Source: SIG307 sp045596385 (GTDB lineage: Bacteria; Bacillota; Clostridia; Lachnospirales; Lachnospiraceae). Taken from it: a stretch of DNA of 64,000 nucleotides. A program made the position numbers and the translations under genes. Positions 8,793 to 16,236 of the stretch are shown here, piece by piece. Location of the stretch: contig JAZOCC010000008.1 in NCBI GenBank assembly GCA_045596385.1, positions 1 to 64,000 of the forward strand, written 5' to 3'. A model generated the notes under the pieces. That model made no database searches and was not told where the DNA came from. It was given only the letters and a program-made list of their open reading frames with translations. Numbering within the stretch: position 1 is the first letter of the stretch; the number at the start of each line of letters is the position of its first letter.

Positions 8793-9506
8793 ATGGAAAT
8801 GAGATCCATTCAAAAGGAACTGAGCAGCAATTCTTATCCGGGCAGAGGTATTATCATCGGTAAGTCTCCGAACGGCAAGTATGCGGTAACCGCTTATTTC
8901 ATCATGGGAAGAAGCGAGAACAGCAGAAACCGTGTATTCGTTACCGAGGGTGACGGTATCCGTACGGAAGCATTCGATCCGAGCAAGTTAAGCGATCCGA
9001 GCTTAATCATTTATGCACCGGTACGTGTGCTCGGCAACAAGACCATCGTAACCAACGGTGATCAGACCGATACCATTTACGAGTTGATGGATAAGCAGCA
9101 GACCTTCGAGCAGGCACTGCGTACCAGAGAGTTCGAGCCGGATGCTCCGAATTACACTCCTCGTATTTCCGGTATTTTACATACGGGTGCAGGCGCATAC
9201 AACTATGCAATGTCTATTTTAAAGAGTAACAACGGTGACCCGAGCAGTTGCCATCGTTATACCTTTGCATATAACGATCCGAAGGCTGGCGAGGGACATT
9301 TCATTCATACCTATATGGGTGACGGCAACCCGCTTCCGAGCTTTGAGGGTGAGCCGAAGCTTGTAAATACCGCAGATGATATTGATGCATATACCAATCT
9401 TCTGTGGGAGAGCTTAAACGAGGATAACAAGGTTTCTTTGTTTGTTCGTTACATTGACATTGTAACCGGTGCAACCGAGACCAGAATCGTAAATAAGAAC
9501 AAGTAA
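8793..9506 (+). CDS. IMP cyclohydrolase, PurO-like
   Basis: A 237-residue protein predicted to close the ring of FAICAR to give IMP, the last step of purine synthesis. The run YPGRGIIIGKSPNGKYAVTAYFI, the later ATNG-like TNGDQTDTIYE block and overall length fit the PurO-type cyclohydrolase family (PF07826), better known from archaea and unrelated to the PurH N-terminal domain. The ATG at 8793 follows a GAGG site; upstream in-frame codons lack one. A stand-alone AICAR transformylase follows 45 bp downstream, so together they replace bifunctional PurH. Confidence 0.8.
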   Translation: MEMRSIQKELSSNSYPGRGIIIGKSPNGKYAVTAYFIMGRSENSRNRVFVTEGDGIRTEAFDPSKLSDPSLIIYAPVRVLGNKTIVTNGDQTDTIYELMDKQQTFEQALRTREFEPDAPNYTPRISGILHTGAGAYNYAMSILKSNNGDPSSCHRYTFAYNDPKAGEGHFIHTYMGDGNPLPSFEGEPKLVNTADDIDAYTNLLWESLNEDNKVSLFVRYIDIVTGATETRIVNKNK

Positions 9507-9551
9507 GAGTGGTTAGAATAGAGCAGTTTAACTGAACACAGGAGGCACAAC

Positions 9552-10730
9552 ATGAACGAATTCGAATTAAAGTACGGATGTAACCCGAATCAGAAGCCGT
9601 CCAGAATTTATATGGAAAACGGCGAGGAACTCCCGATTACCGTGTTAAACGGCAGACCGGGCTATATCAATTTCTTGGATGCATTCAACGGCTGGCAGTT
9701 GGTAAATGAGTTAAAGAAGGCAACCGGGCTTCCGGCAGCGACTTCCTTTAAGCACGTTTCTCCGGCAGGTGCAGCAGTAGGTCTTCCGCTGACCGAGGTT
9801 GAGAGAAAGATTTACTGGGTAGACGATATGGGCGAGCTTACTCCCCTTGCAAGCGCTTACGCAAGAGCAAGAGGTGCTGACCGTATGTCCTCCTTCGGTG
9901 ATTTCATTTCCCTTTCCGATGTTTGTGACGAGTGCACCGCACGTATCATTAAGCGTGAGGTTTCCGACGGCGTTATCGCTCCGGGCTATACTCCGGAAGC
10001 TCTTGCTATCTTAAAGGAGAAGAAGAAGGGTGGATACAATGTAATCCAGATTGATCCGAACTACGTTCCGAAGCCGCTTGAGCGCAAGGAAGTATACGGT
10101 ATTACCTTCGAGCAGGGCAGAAACGAGTTAAAGGTAGATGATGAGCTTCTTTCTAACTTCGTAACCGCAAACAAGGAGTTACCGGAGTCCGCTCGTATTG
10201 ACCTTATCATTTCCCTTATCACCTTAAAGTACACCCAGTCCAACTCCGTGTGCTACGTAAAGGGCGGTCAGGCAATCGGTATCGGTGCGGGCCAGCAGTC
10301 CAGAATTCACTGTACCAGACTTGCGGGTACTAAGGCTGACAACTGGTATCTCCGTCAGAACCCGAAGGTATTGAACCTTCCGTTCCTTGATTCCATCGGC
10401 AGAGCAGACCGTGACAACGCAATCGACAACTACATCGGTGAGGATTACATGGATGTACTTGCTGATGGCGCTTGGGAGCGTATCTTTAAGGAGAAGCCGG
10501 AAGTGTTCACCAGAGAAGAGAAGCGTGCTTGGCTTGACACCATGACCGATGTGGCTCTCGGTTCCGATGCATTCTTCCCATTCTCTGATAATATTGAGCG
10601 TGCATTCAGAAGCGGTGTTAAGTATATTGCAGAGCCGGGCGGTTCCGTAAGAGACGACCTCGTAATCGAGGCAGCCGACAAGCACAACATGGTAATGTGC
10701 TTCACCGGCATTCGTTTGTTCCATCACTAA
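9552..10730 (+). CDS. AICAR transformylase, stand-alone (PurH C-terminal domain only)
   Basis: Transfers a formyl group from 10-formyl-tetrahydrofolate to AICAR. The 392-residue protein carries transformylase hallmarks: SFKHVSPAGAAVG (matching KHxNPCG of PurH, with Ser and Ala in place of Asn and Cys), the NSVCYVKGGQAIGIGAGQQSR block, and DAFFPFSDNIERA followed by PGGSVRD near the C-terminus. The MGS-like IMP cyclohydrolase domain of normal PurH is absent. That activity is assigned to the gene just upstream. AGGAGG precedes the start. Confidence 0.88.
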   Translation: MNEFELKYGCNPNQKPSRIYMENGEELPITVLNGRPGYINFLDAFNGWQLVNELKKATGLPAATSFKHVSPAGAAVGLPLTEVERKIYWVDDMGELTPLASAYARARGADRMSSFGDFISLSDVCDECTARIIKREVSDGVIAPGYTPEALAILKEKKKGGYNVIQIDPNYVPKPLERKEVYGITFEQGRNELKVDDELLSNFVTANKELPESARIDLIISLITLKYTQSNSVCYVKGGQAIGIGAGQQSRIHCTRLAGTKADNWYLRQNPKVLNLPFLDSIGRADRDNAIDNYIGEDYMDVLADGAWERIFKEKPEVFTREEKRAWLDTMTDVALGSDAFFPFSDNIERAFRSGVKYIAEPGGSVRDDLVIEAADKHNMVMCFTGIRLFHH

Positions 10731-10747
10731 AATTTGAGGAATTATTT

Positions 10748-10790
10748 CAACAGTCGTAGTTACAACCGGATTGTAGCTACGACTGTTGTT
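10748..10790 (+). terminator. Terminator after the purine gene pair
   Basis: Long inverted repeat CAACAGTCGTAGTTACAA pairing with TTGTAGCTACGACTGTTG around CCGGA, followed by a short T-rich stretch. Confidence 0.8.
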
Positions 10791-10843
10791 TGATTGGTTG
10801 CGTTTAGGGTTCGCTATAGATTGTGAATTCTTTCAATGGCAGA

Positions 10844-10872
10844 TTGACTTAGGGAAATATCTGTGGTAAACT
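10844..10872 (+). promoter_or_regulatory. Promoter of the BlaI-like gene
   Basis: TTGACT at 10844-10849, 17-bp spacer, TAAACT at 10867-10872. Shortly downstream, TTAGGCATGTTA at 10886-10897 matches 11 of 12 bases of a sequence inside the blaR-like promoter, a candidate common operator. Confidence 0.65.
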
Positions 10873-10919
10873 GTATACGATTATGTTAGGCATGTTACGT
10901 GCAAAAGAAGGAGGATATT

Positions 10920-11282
10920 ATGCAGCGTTTTGGTATTGGCGAAATGGAGATGAAGATGGCAAAGCTGCTTTGGGACAGAGAAGGAATCGGTTCCGGTGCG
11001 GTTGTTAAGTTATGTGCGGAAGAGTTTGGATGGAAGAAGTCCACGACCTATACGATGCTTCGCAGATTGTGTGAGCACGGTTTGTTCCAGAATGTAAACA
11101 GTATCGTTACTTCTGTAATGAGCGAGGATGATTACAAGGCAAAGGTTGGTACTGAGCTGGTAAACGATAAGTTTGACGGTTCCCTTCCGATGTTTGTGGC
11201 TGCTTTTACGAAGAAGAATAAGTTATCCGCAAAGGATAAGAAGGAACTGTTGGCAATTATTGAGGGTTCCAAGAAGAAATAA
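10920..11282 (+). CDS. BlaI/MecI-family transcriptional repressor
   Basis: A 120-residue winged-helix DNA-binding protein. The N-terminal half (EMKMAKLLWDREGIGSG, then KKSTTYTMLRRLCEHGLF) is the BlaI/MecI helix-turn-helix and wing. The C-terminal part (MFVAAFTKKNKLSAKDKKELLAII) is the dimerisation and cleavage-site region. The ATG at 10920 follows AAGGAGG. In known systems the BlaR1/MecR1 protease relieves BlaI repression. A BlaR1-like gene lies 304 bp downstream with its own promoter. Confidence 0.85.
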   Translation: MQRFGIGEMEMKMAKLLWDREGIGSGAVVKLCAEEFGWKKSTTYTMLRRLCEHGLFQNVNSIVTSVMSEDDYKAKVGTELVNDKFDGSLPMFVAAFTKKNKLSAKDKKELLAIIEGSKKK

Positions 11283-11317
11283 ATGGTGTTTGGTGATAAG
11301 CCGGATATTGAATTTAT

Positions 11318-11347
11318 GAGGCATAGGATTTGTTCCTGTGCCTCTTT
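11318..11347 (+). terminator. Terminator after the BlaI-like gene
   Basis: GAGGCATAGGA pairs with TCCTGTGCCTC (one wobble), followed by TTT. The rest of the 304-bp gap holds the blaR-like promoter and a palindrome, listed separately. Confidence 0.65.
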
Positions 11348-11460
11348 GTATATTTAGAAAAATATTTTTATGAGGGAGAATTGTTGGTGATTTACAGGGA
11401 TTGAGCTAAAATCTAAAGACAATAAACGACGCCATGGGGAATAAACCAATCTATGGTTGG

Positions 11461-11489
11461 TTGACGGTAAATATTAGGTATGTTAAACT
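11461..11489 (+). promoter_or_regulatory. Promoter of the BlaR1-like gene with candidate BlaI operator in the spacer
   Basis: TTGACG at 11461-11466, 17-bp spacer, TAAACT at 11484-11489. The sequence TTAGGTATGTTA (11474-11485) overlaps spacer and -10 and matches a near-identical 12-mer downstream of the blaI promoter. A repressor bound here would block polymerase. Confidence 0.65.
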
Positions 11490-11506
11490 TGCTTTACCTG
11501 GGATAG

Positions 11507-11522
11507 ATTTTCACGTGAAAAT
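11507..11522. promoter_or_regulatory. Perfect 16-bp palindrome in the blaR-like 5' leader
   Basis: ATTTTCACGTGAAAAT is a perfect dyad roughly 20 bases after the -10 box. A small TCGGAT/ATCCGA hairpin follows at 11523-11538. It may be an operator for a second regulator or an RNA fold; the sequence alone does not decide. Confidence 0.5.
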
Positions 11523-11586
11523 TCGGATGAATATCCGACAAAATGTGACAATGAATAAAACCAAATAATACAAAAGAGGTACATTT

Positions 11587-12543
11587 ATGTCGAATGTTGC
11601 TTTTTTATGGATATTCAGCCGGGGAATGGAACTGGGCGTTATTGTTCTGTGCCTGTTACCCCTGCGCCTGCTGCTGCAAAGGAAGATTCCAAGATTATAC
11701 TCTTACGTGCTTTGGGCGGCACTTCCGGTAAATCTGATTTATAATCTGGTAATGCGGTTTATTGTGATGATTAACCGGGGGGTGTTGGACCATGTATATC
11801 AAAGTCCGAAAATCATTGTGGACGAACGTGTGGTACAAGCAATGAGAGCATGCTGGATCGGAGGATCAGTTGCGGTAGTATTCGGAATGCTTTGTTATTA
11901 TATTCTTTTCCTGAGAAGACTGGTAGGTAGTATCCGTACACAGAAGGATGTGTATGTTACGGACCGAATCAATGCTCCGTTCACACTGGGCTTGTTGCGG
12001 CCGAAGATTTATCTGCCTTATTCTTTAGAAAAGGAATATTATGAATCTGTGATATTGCACGAAAGAGTTCACATTGCCAGAAAAGATGTCTGGATGAAAT
12101 ATCTTGCGATAGGAACTCTGGGACTGTTCTGGTTCCAGCCCATTCTTTGGTTTGCCTATCGTTTGTTTATCAATGACATGGAGTCGGCATGTGACGAAGC
12201 GGTTTTACGGAAAAAAGGTGTCGAATTCCGTGAAGAATATGCCCGTTCGCTGTTGGAGGTGACTTGCGAGACCGAAAAGGTAAGAGGTGTGGCAATCGGT
12301 TACGGTAACGGTGAGATAAAGGCCCGCATCCGGAATGTCATGAACTATGAGCCGGCAGGAACGAAAAAGCGTATCCTTGCGATAAGTTTATGTATTCTGT
12401 TTACCGTGGTGGCAATTCCGATATCATGGCAGGTGCCGAGAGTGGTGCAGGCGAACAGAGAGAAAACTTTAGAGACAGAGTTGTCTGTTTCTGGAACTGG
12501 GTTATTGAAAAAGGAAATTATTACAGAAAAAAGTGCACACTGA
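11587..12543 (+). CDS. BlaR1/MecR1-like M56 membrane metalloprotease without a beta-lactam sensor domain
   Basis: A 318-residue protein with hydrophobic segments near 10-30, 35-60, 90-112 and 258-280. A cytoplasmic zinc protease domain carries ILHERVHIARKD (HExxH) and the downstream MESACDEAVL glutamate. This is the M56 family arrangement. The C-terminal penicillin-binding sensor of true BlaR1 (~585 residues) is missing; after the last membrane segment only ~35 residues remain. The signal detected is therefore not predictable. It should act on the BlaI-like repressor upstream. The secreted protein gene follows 19 bp later. Confidence 0.82.
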   Translation: MSNVAFLWIFSRGMELGVIVLCLLPLRLLLQRKIPRLYSYVLWAALPVNLIYNLVMRFIVMINRGVLDHVYQSPKIIVDERVVQAMRACWIGGSVAVVFGMLCYYILFLRRLVGSIRTQKDVYVTDRINAPFTLGLLRPKIYLPYSLEKEYYESVILHERVHIARKDVWMKYLAIGTLGLFWFQPILWFAYRLFINDMESACDEAVLRKKGVEFREEYARSLLEVTCETEKVRGVAIGYGNGEIKARIRNVMNYEPAGTKKRILAISLCILFTVVAIPISWQVPRVVQANREKTLETELSVSGTGLLKKEIITEKSAH

Positions 12544-12562
12544 AGGCTGTTAGGAGAGCGTT

Positions 12563-13084
12563 ATGAATAAGAAAAAGATATTAATTGCATTGATGGTAAT
12601 TGTATTGATGTTAACAAGAAAAAGTTTTTTTGCTTATGCGGCAGAATGTGTTATGACAGTAACTTCTGAAGGGATATCCATGAGAGAATTATCTCAATCC
12701 GAGATGGAAGCAATGTCAAGAGAAACGATGAAAGATGAGCGTATGGATAATTTGTCAACGACATCTTCATATACGGCATATGAGTATTCTGAATCATTCA
12801 ATTTCTCTTTAGGAAACACATGGATTGCAAGAGCAGATGCAAAATGTATTGTTTGGCATTATACCGATGGGAAGGTACATTTGTATAATCGTACCATTAC
12901 GGTTACCCGGTTGGCTACCTATGATGCCAGCAGAACCTATGGAAGAATTGTAAATACGGATGGTAGTCTTAGTTATACAACTGGAGATAGAGTACATTTG
13001 TACGGAGACTTGGATATTTGGGATTATGCCATCGACTTCCGTGTAACACCAACCGAGGCCTCTTTTGATTGCTACGAGGTATAA
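12563..13084 (+). CDS. Secreted protein of unknown function, co-transcribed with the BlaR1-like gene
   Basis: A 173-residue protein with a signal peptide (basic MNKKK, hydrophobic core to about residue 20, probable cleavage after SFFAYA). The mature part has Ser/Thr-rich segments and repeated aromatic beta-strand-like runs (TWIARADAKCIVWHYTDGKVHLYNRTITVTR). I do not recognise a family. Its position 19 bp after the M56 protease suggests it belongs to the same response, possibly as effector or sensor partner. It is more AT-rich than the neighbouring housekeeping genes. Confidence 0.7.
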   Translation: MNKKKILIALMVIVLMLTRKSFFAYAAECVMTVTSEGISMRELSQSEMEAMSRETMKDERMDNLSTTSSYTAYEYSESFNFSLGNTWIARADAKCIVWHYTDGKVHLYNRTITVTRLATYDASRTYGRIVNTDGSLSYTTGDRVHLYGDLDIWDYAIDFRVTPTEASFDCYEV

Positions 13085-13154
13085 AAATATATAATAACAG
13101 AAAGGGTATCGTAAAGTGTAGTTGGAAATAGGTGGGATAGTACATTATCAGACA

Positions 13155-13190
13155 AATAAAAGGGCAGGCAATTACGCCTGTCCTTTTATT
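13155..13190. terminator. Bidirectional terminator between the blaR-like operon and the MATE gene
   Basis: AATAAAAGGGCAGGC pairs with GCCTGTCCTTTTATT around ATTAC. The symmetric A/T flanks give a T run on either strand. The stem includes the last codons and stop of the MATE gene (13172). Confidence 0.9.
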
Positions 13191-14548
13191 TTCTTTAACC
13201 ATTTGCCGCTTCGTAAGCGGAAGTAACACCAGATACATTTGATAATCTGGTCGATCTTCAAGCAAGTATAAATCCAGAAGGATGGCAATCCCCATTTGAG
13301 GCCGGCCATGTAACCTAACGGAATGGAGGCTACCCATAGAAAGAGAATGTCGCCTGCCATAAGGAAGGTGGTGTCGCCGCCTGCCCGGAGCACGCCTTTT
13401 GTCAGGATAGAGTTCATGGATTGGAATATGTTGATGATAATAATTGCATTCATCAAATCCCATGCAATTGCTTTTGCTTCCGGTGATATGTCGTAATAGT
13501 TGATAATCGGACCTCGTAACAGGAAAATAACAAGGGCAGAGAAACATCCGATGATAAAGCCGATAAAGAGGAAGGTATAGCCTTGTCTTTGCGCTTTGTC
13601 AATATCACCTTCTCCCATGGTATGACCGGTAATAATGCCGCTGGCATTGCAGACACCGGTGGTAAGGACGGAGCTTAACTGTTGTACTACTGTGGTGACG
13701 GAGTTGGCAGCCACGAAGGTTTCGCCGATACGCCCCATAATCATGGCTACTGTGTTGTTACCGAAGGCCAAAAGGCCGTCACTGATTAACACCGGAATAC
13801 TGATACGTATGTATTCACTTAAAAGATCCCGACACTTCATAAAGACGTCCTTTAGACGATAGCGGATACGTTTATCGACAAAGAAGAAGTAACCGCAGAT
13901 AAAAATAAGCTCAAAAACGCGGGCAATTAAGGTACCGAGAGCCGCACCGCCGATTTCCATACGCGGTGCACCGAGCTTACCGAAAATAAATACCCAGTTA
14001 AAAAATACGTTTACAAAAAATGCAGAAATGGAGCAGTACAGCGGGATTCGAACCTGCCCAACGGTACGCAGTACAATGGTACAGGTAAGGGAGAGTCCGG
14101 TACAAATATAAGTGGGTATCATCCACTTTAAATAAGTAATACCGTGGGTGATAATCGGTGCTTCGTCGGAATAAATCCGCATAATCCATTCCGGTGAAAT
14201 GATGGTAACGGCGGTAAAAACAGAAGCAAATACTACCACAAAGCGTAGCATAATGGTGACAGTTTTCTTTAAAGAGTGCTTATCCTGCATACCCCAGAAC
14301 CGGGAGGTTAGGACGGAAGCACCCATACCGATACCCATACAGCATATCATAAACAGGTTGATAAATTGGCCGGCCAGAGAGGAAGCGGAAATCTGTGCAT
14401 CACCCATTTTACTCAGCATGATGGTGTCCATCAGATTGATGCCGACGGTAATTAAGGATTGTAACGAAATCGGGATGGCGATTTTGGCCATTTTTAAGTA
14501 TAGCTCTTTATCGCCCAGATACTCTTTTATTTTCCATTCTTTCTTCAT
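13172..14548 (-). CDS. MATE family efflux transporter
   Basis: A 458-residue protein with about twelve hydrophobic segments, of the usual MATE length. Motifs seen include the N-terminal MAKIAIPISLQSLITVGINLMDTIMLS, where MATE proteins have the P-x-x-x-x-x-Q-D/N-type start, and GQFINLFMICCMGIGMGASVL. The second half repeats the fold (IPVLISDGLLAFGNNTVAMIMG). Such pumps export cationic drugs or metabolites using Na+ or H+ gradients; the substrate cannot be read from sequence. Monocistronic, divergent from purC. Confidence 0.88.
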   Translation of the reverse strand: MKKEWKIKEYLGDKELYLKMAKIAIPISLQSLITVGINLMDTIMLSKMGDAQISASSLAGQFINLFMICCMGIGMGASVLTSRFWGMQDKHSLKKTVTIMLRFVVVFASVFTAVTIISPEWIMRIYSDEAPIITHGITYLKWMIPTYICTGLSLTCTIVLRTVGQVRIPLYCSISAFFVNVFFNWVFIFGKLGAPRMEIGGAALGTLIARVFELIFICGYFFFVDKRIRYRLKDVFMKCRDLLSEYIRISIPVLISDGLLAFGNNTVAMIMGRIGETFVAANSVTTVVQQLSSVLTTGVCNASGIITGHTMGEGDIDKAQRQGYTFLFIGFIIGCFSALVIFLLRGPIINYYDISPEAKAIAWDLMNAIIIINIFQSMNSILTKGVLRAGGDTTFLMAGDILFLWVASIPLGYMAGLKWGLPSFWIYTCLKIDQIIKCIWCYFRLRSGKWLKKIKGQA

Positions 14549-14649
14549 ATTTTAAACCTTCTTCTTGTAATTTTGCACAAGAAATATTGTATCACACAGG
14601 GGGAGAACTGTCTATCTTAAAAAAAATTATATTTCTGTAAAAAAATAAA

Positions 14650-14678
14650 TTGTCAAGCAGAAAAAATTGTGATATAGT
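14650..14678 (+). promoter_or_regulatory. Promoter of purC
   Basis: TTGTCA at 14650-14655, 17-bp spacer, TATAGT at 14673-14678. Only ~45 bases separate it from the start codon, leaving no room for a purine riboswitch. Confidence 0.7.
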
Positions 14679-14728
14679 ATCTTTGTTATTTGAAACAATC
14701 TTTATTCCCAACGCAGGAGGATATGAAA

Positions 14729-15412
14729 ATGAAAAAGGTTTATGAAGGCAAGACAAAAGATGTTTATGCGCTTGACAACGGTAATGTGATGTTAAAGTTC
14801 AAGGACGACTGTACCGGTAAGGACGGCGTTTTTGATCCGGGCGAGAATAGCGTAGGTTTGACCATCGAGGGTATCGGTAAGGCTAATCTTCAGACTTCCA
14901 TCCACTACTTTGAATTGTTAAAGAAGGCCGGCATCAAGACTCATTATGTAGGCGCTGATGTAGAAAACGCTACCATGGAAGTTCTTCCTGCTACTGTATT
15001 CGGTCATGGTCTTGAGGTTATCTGCCGTCTGGTTGCTACCGGCAGCTTTATCCGCAGATACGGTGAGTACATGGAAGACGGTACCGTTTTAGAGGGCGGT
15101 TATGTTGAGTGTACCTTCAAGAACGATGCTTTGGGCGATCCGCTTGTAACCGGTGAGGGTCTTGCAGCGCTCGGCATTATGACTCCGGAGATGTTTGCAA
15201 GCATGAAGGAGCAGACCTTAAAGATTACCAAGATTGTTGCTGATGATTTAAAGTCCATCGGTCTTGATCTTTGGGATATCAAGTTTGAGTTCGGTTACAA
15301 TAACAACGAAGTTATCTTAATCAACGATAACGCTTCCGGTAACATGCGGGTTTACAAGGACGGCAAGATTGTAGAGCCGGTAGAGTTAACCAAGCTTATC
15401 TTAAACAGATAA
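14729..15412 (+). CDS. purC: SAICAR synthetase
   Basis: Joins aspartate to CAIR using ATP in purine synthesis. The 227-residue protein has family landmarks: KKVYEGKTKDVYAL at the N-terminus (phosphate-binding strand), GIKTHYVG, the VICRLVATGSFIRRYG motif, and the C-terminal DIKFEFG...ILINDNASGNMR run. I placed the start at the ATG eight bases after GGAGG; an ATG six bases earlier is too close to the ribosome binding site. No other pur gene adjoins, apart from the PurO/AICARFT pair about 4 kb upstream. Confidence 0.93.
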   Translation: MKKVYEGKTKDVYALDNGNVMLKFKDDCTGKDGVFDPGENSVGLTIEGIGKANLQTSIHYFELLKKAGIKTHYVGADVENATMEVLPATVFGHGLEVICRLVATGSFIRRYGEYMEDGTVLEGGYVECTFKNDALGDPLVTGEGLAALGIMTPEMFASMKEQTLKITKIVADDLKSIGLDLWDIKFEFGYNNNEVILINDNASGNMRVYKDGKIVEPVELTKLILNR

Positions 15413-15434
15413 TGAGAGAATAAAGTTATTTTTA

Positions 15435-15470
15435 GGAGCCTTCTGCGGACAAGCAGGAGGCTCCCTTTTT
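15435..15470 (+). terminator. Terminator of purC
   Basis: GGAGCCTTCTGC/GCAGGAGGCTCC stem around GGACAA, followed by CTTTTT. Confidence 0.92.
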
Positions 15471-15471
15471 G

Positions 15472-15604
15472 CGTGCAGGCCAAGTGAGCATCGAAGAGAT
15501 TTGGAAGCTTGCTTCCAAAAATCTCTGATGATGCGAACGCGCCCACGACTGAGCGGCTGTGCCGCGAAGTGCGTGGGAGAGCGCGAAAGCGCGAGGCCTG
15601 CACG
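15472..15604. repeat. Folded multi-stem element, first unit of the 91-bp array
   Basis: A 10-bp closing stem (CGTGCAGGCC at 15472-15481 with GGCCTGCACG at 15595-15604) encloses three further folds. These are an AGAGATTT..AATCTCT hairpin with GGAAGC/GCTTCC, flanked by GCATC/GATGC; a CCCACG/CGTGGG stem with inner GCGGC/GCCGC; and GCGC-GAAA-GCGC, a GNRA tetraloop hairpin. The nesting looks like a structured RNA or REP-type element. The strand of any transcript is unknown. Confidence 0.6.
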
Positions 15605-15770
15605 TAAAACAGAGAGTGATGATGCGAACGCGCCCACGACTGAGCGGCTGTGCCGCGAAGTGCGTGGGAGAGCGCGAAAGCGCGAGGCCTGCACGTAAAA
15701 CAGAGAGTGATGATGCGAACGCGCCCACGACTGAGCGGCTGTGCCGCGAGGTGGGGGCACGTAAATCATT
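15526..15770. repeat. 91-bp tandem repeat, about 2.6 copies
   Basis: Units begin with TGATGATGCG at 15526, 15617 and 15708, exactly 91 bp apart, and are almost identical. The third is cut short near 15755, where the sequence changes to GAGGTGGGGGCAC. Each unit contains the CCCACG/CGTGGG, GCGGC/GCCGC and GAAA-tetraloop folds. Reading frames through the array (Arg/Ala-rich, repeated in three frames) are by-products of the repeat. It fills the 353-bp gap between purC and the converging small gene. Confidence 0.85.
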
Positions 15771-16062
15771 TCACTTTGTTTTTAGTACCCTGTTTTGCTG
15801 CCGCCGGCTCGTACTGGATATCGTATAAATCATGATAAGACTCCAGTTCCGCAGTGGTAATCGGCGGACGGTACATCATACCGGTAAGTTCCGTGGCAGA
15901 GCTGACCTGCATGGTATCAATGTCTGGAAAGTCATCCTCCATCGGTGTGGAGGCTTCGAATACTTCAACGGTGCGTTTCACGTTGTTACGTTGTTTCCTG
16001 CGGGCATTTTCCAACTTTTGAGGGGCGCTGTGGGTTTGTGTGCTGTCTTCGATGTGAGACAT
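15766..16062 (-). CDS. Small hypothetical protein
   Basis: A 98-residue hydrophilic protein. The N-terminal half is rich in Asn, Gln, Arg and Lys. The C-terminal half has a recognisable motif-like run (SSATELTGMMYRPPITTAEL, then ESYHDLYDIQYEP) that I associate only loosely with short uncharacterised clostridial proteins. AAAGGCGG lies seven bases before the ATG, which supports a real gene. Its 3' end abuts the tandem repeat array, so the last residues (AAAKQGTKNKVK) could be repeat-influenced. No function is assigned. Confidence 0.55.
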   Translation of the reverse strand: MSHIEDSTQTHSAPQKLENARRKQRNNVKRTVEVFEASTPMEDDFPDIDTMQVSSATELTGMMYRPPITTAELESYHDLYDIQYEPAAAKQGTKNKVK

Positions 16063-16174
16063 GGTTTCACCGCCTTTCGGTTATTTTTGATAGTGTGTGT
16101 ATCGTGGGATGTTCTTATTCTTATGGAATTGAATTAAAAAATGGAAATTGTGATAGTATAAAACAGAATATAAA

Positions 16175-16215
16175 GAGAAAAACAGTCCCTGATGCCAATG
16201 CACCGGGACTGTCTG
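16175..16215 (-). terminator. Terminator of the cyclophilin lipoprotein gene
   Basis: On the minus strand ACAGTCCC pairs with GGGACTGT, followed by TTTTTCTC. Confidence 0.75.
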
Positions 16216-16236
16216 CTTTCAATGTTTTGTATTTTT

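Noticed and set aside
14550..14728. Purine riboswitch upstream of purC
   Set aside because: The promoter lies only about 50 bases before the start codon, and no aptamer-like stems are seen.
15526..15770. CRISPR array
   Set aside because: The whole 91-bp unit is repeated without variable spacers and no cas genes are in the window.
15501..15835. Overlapping Arg/Ala-rich reading frames through the 91-bp repeat
   Set aside because: They appear in several frames on both strands, repeat with the DNA period and lack ribosome binding sites; they are by-products of the GC-rich array.
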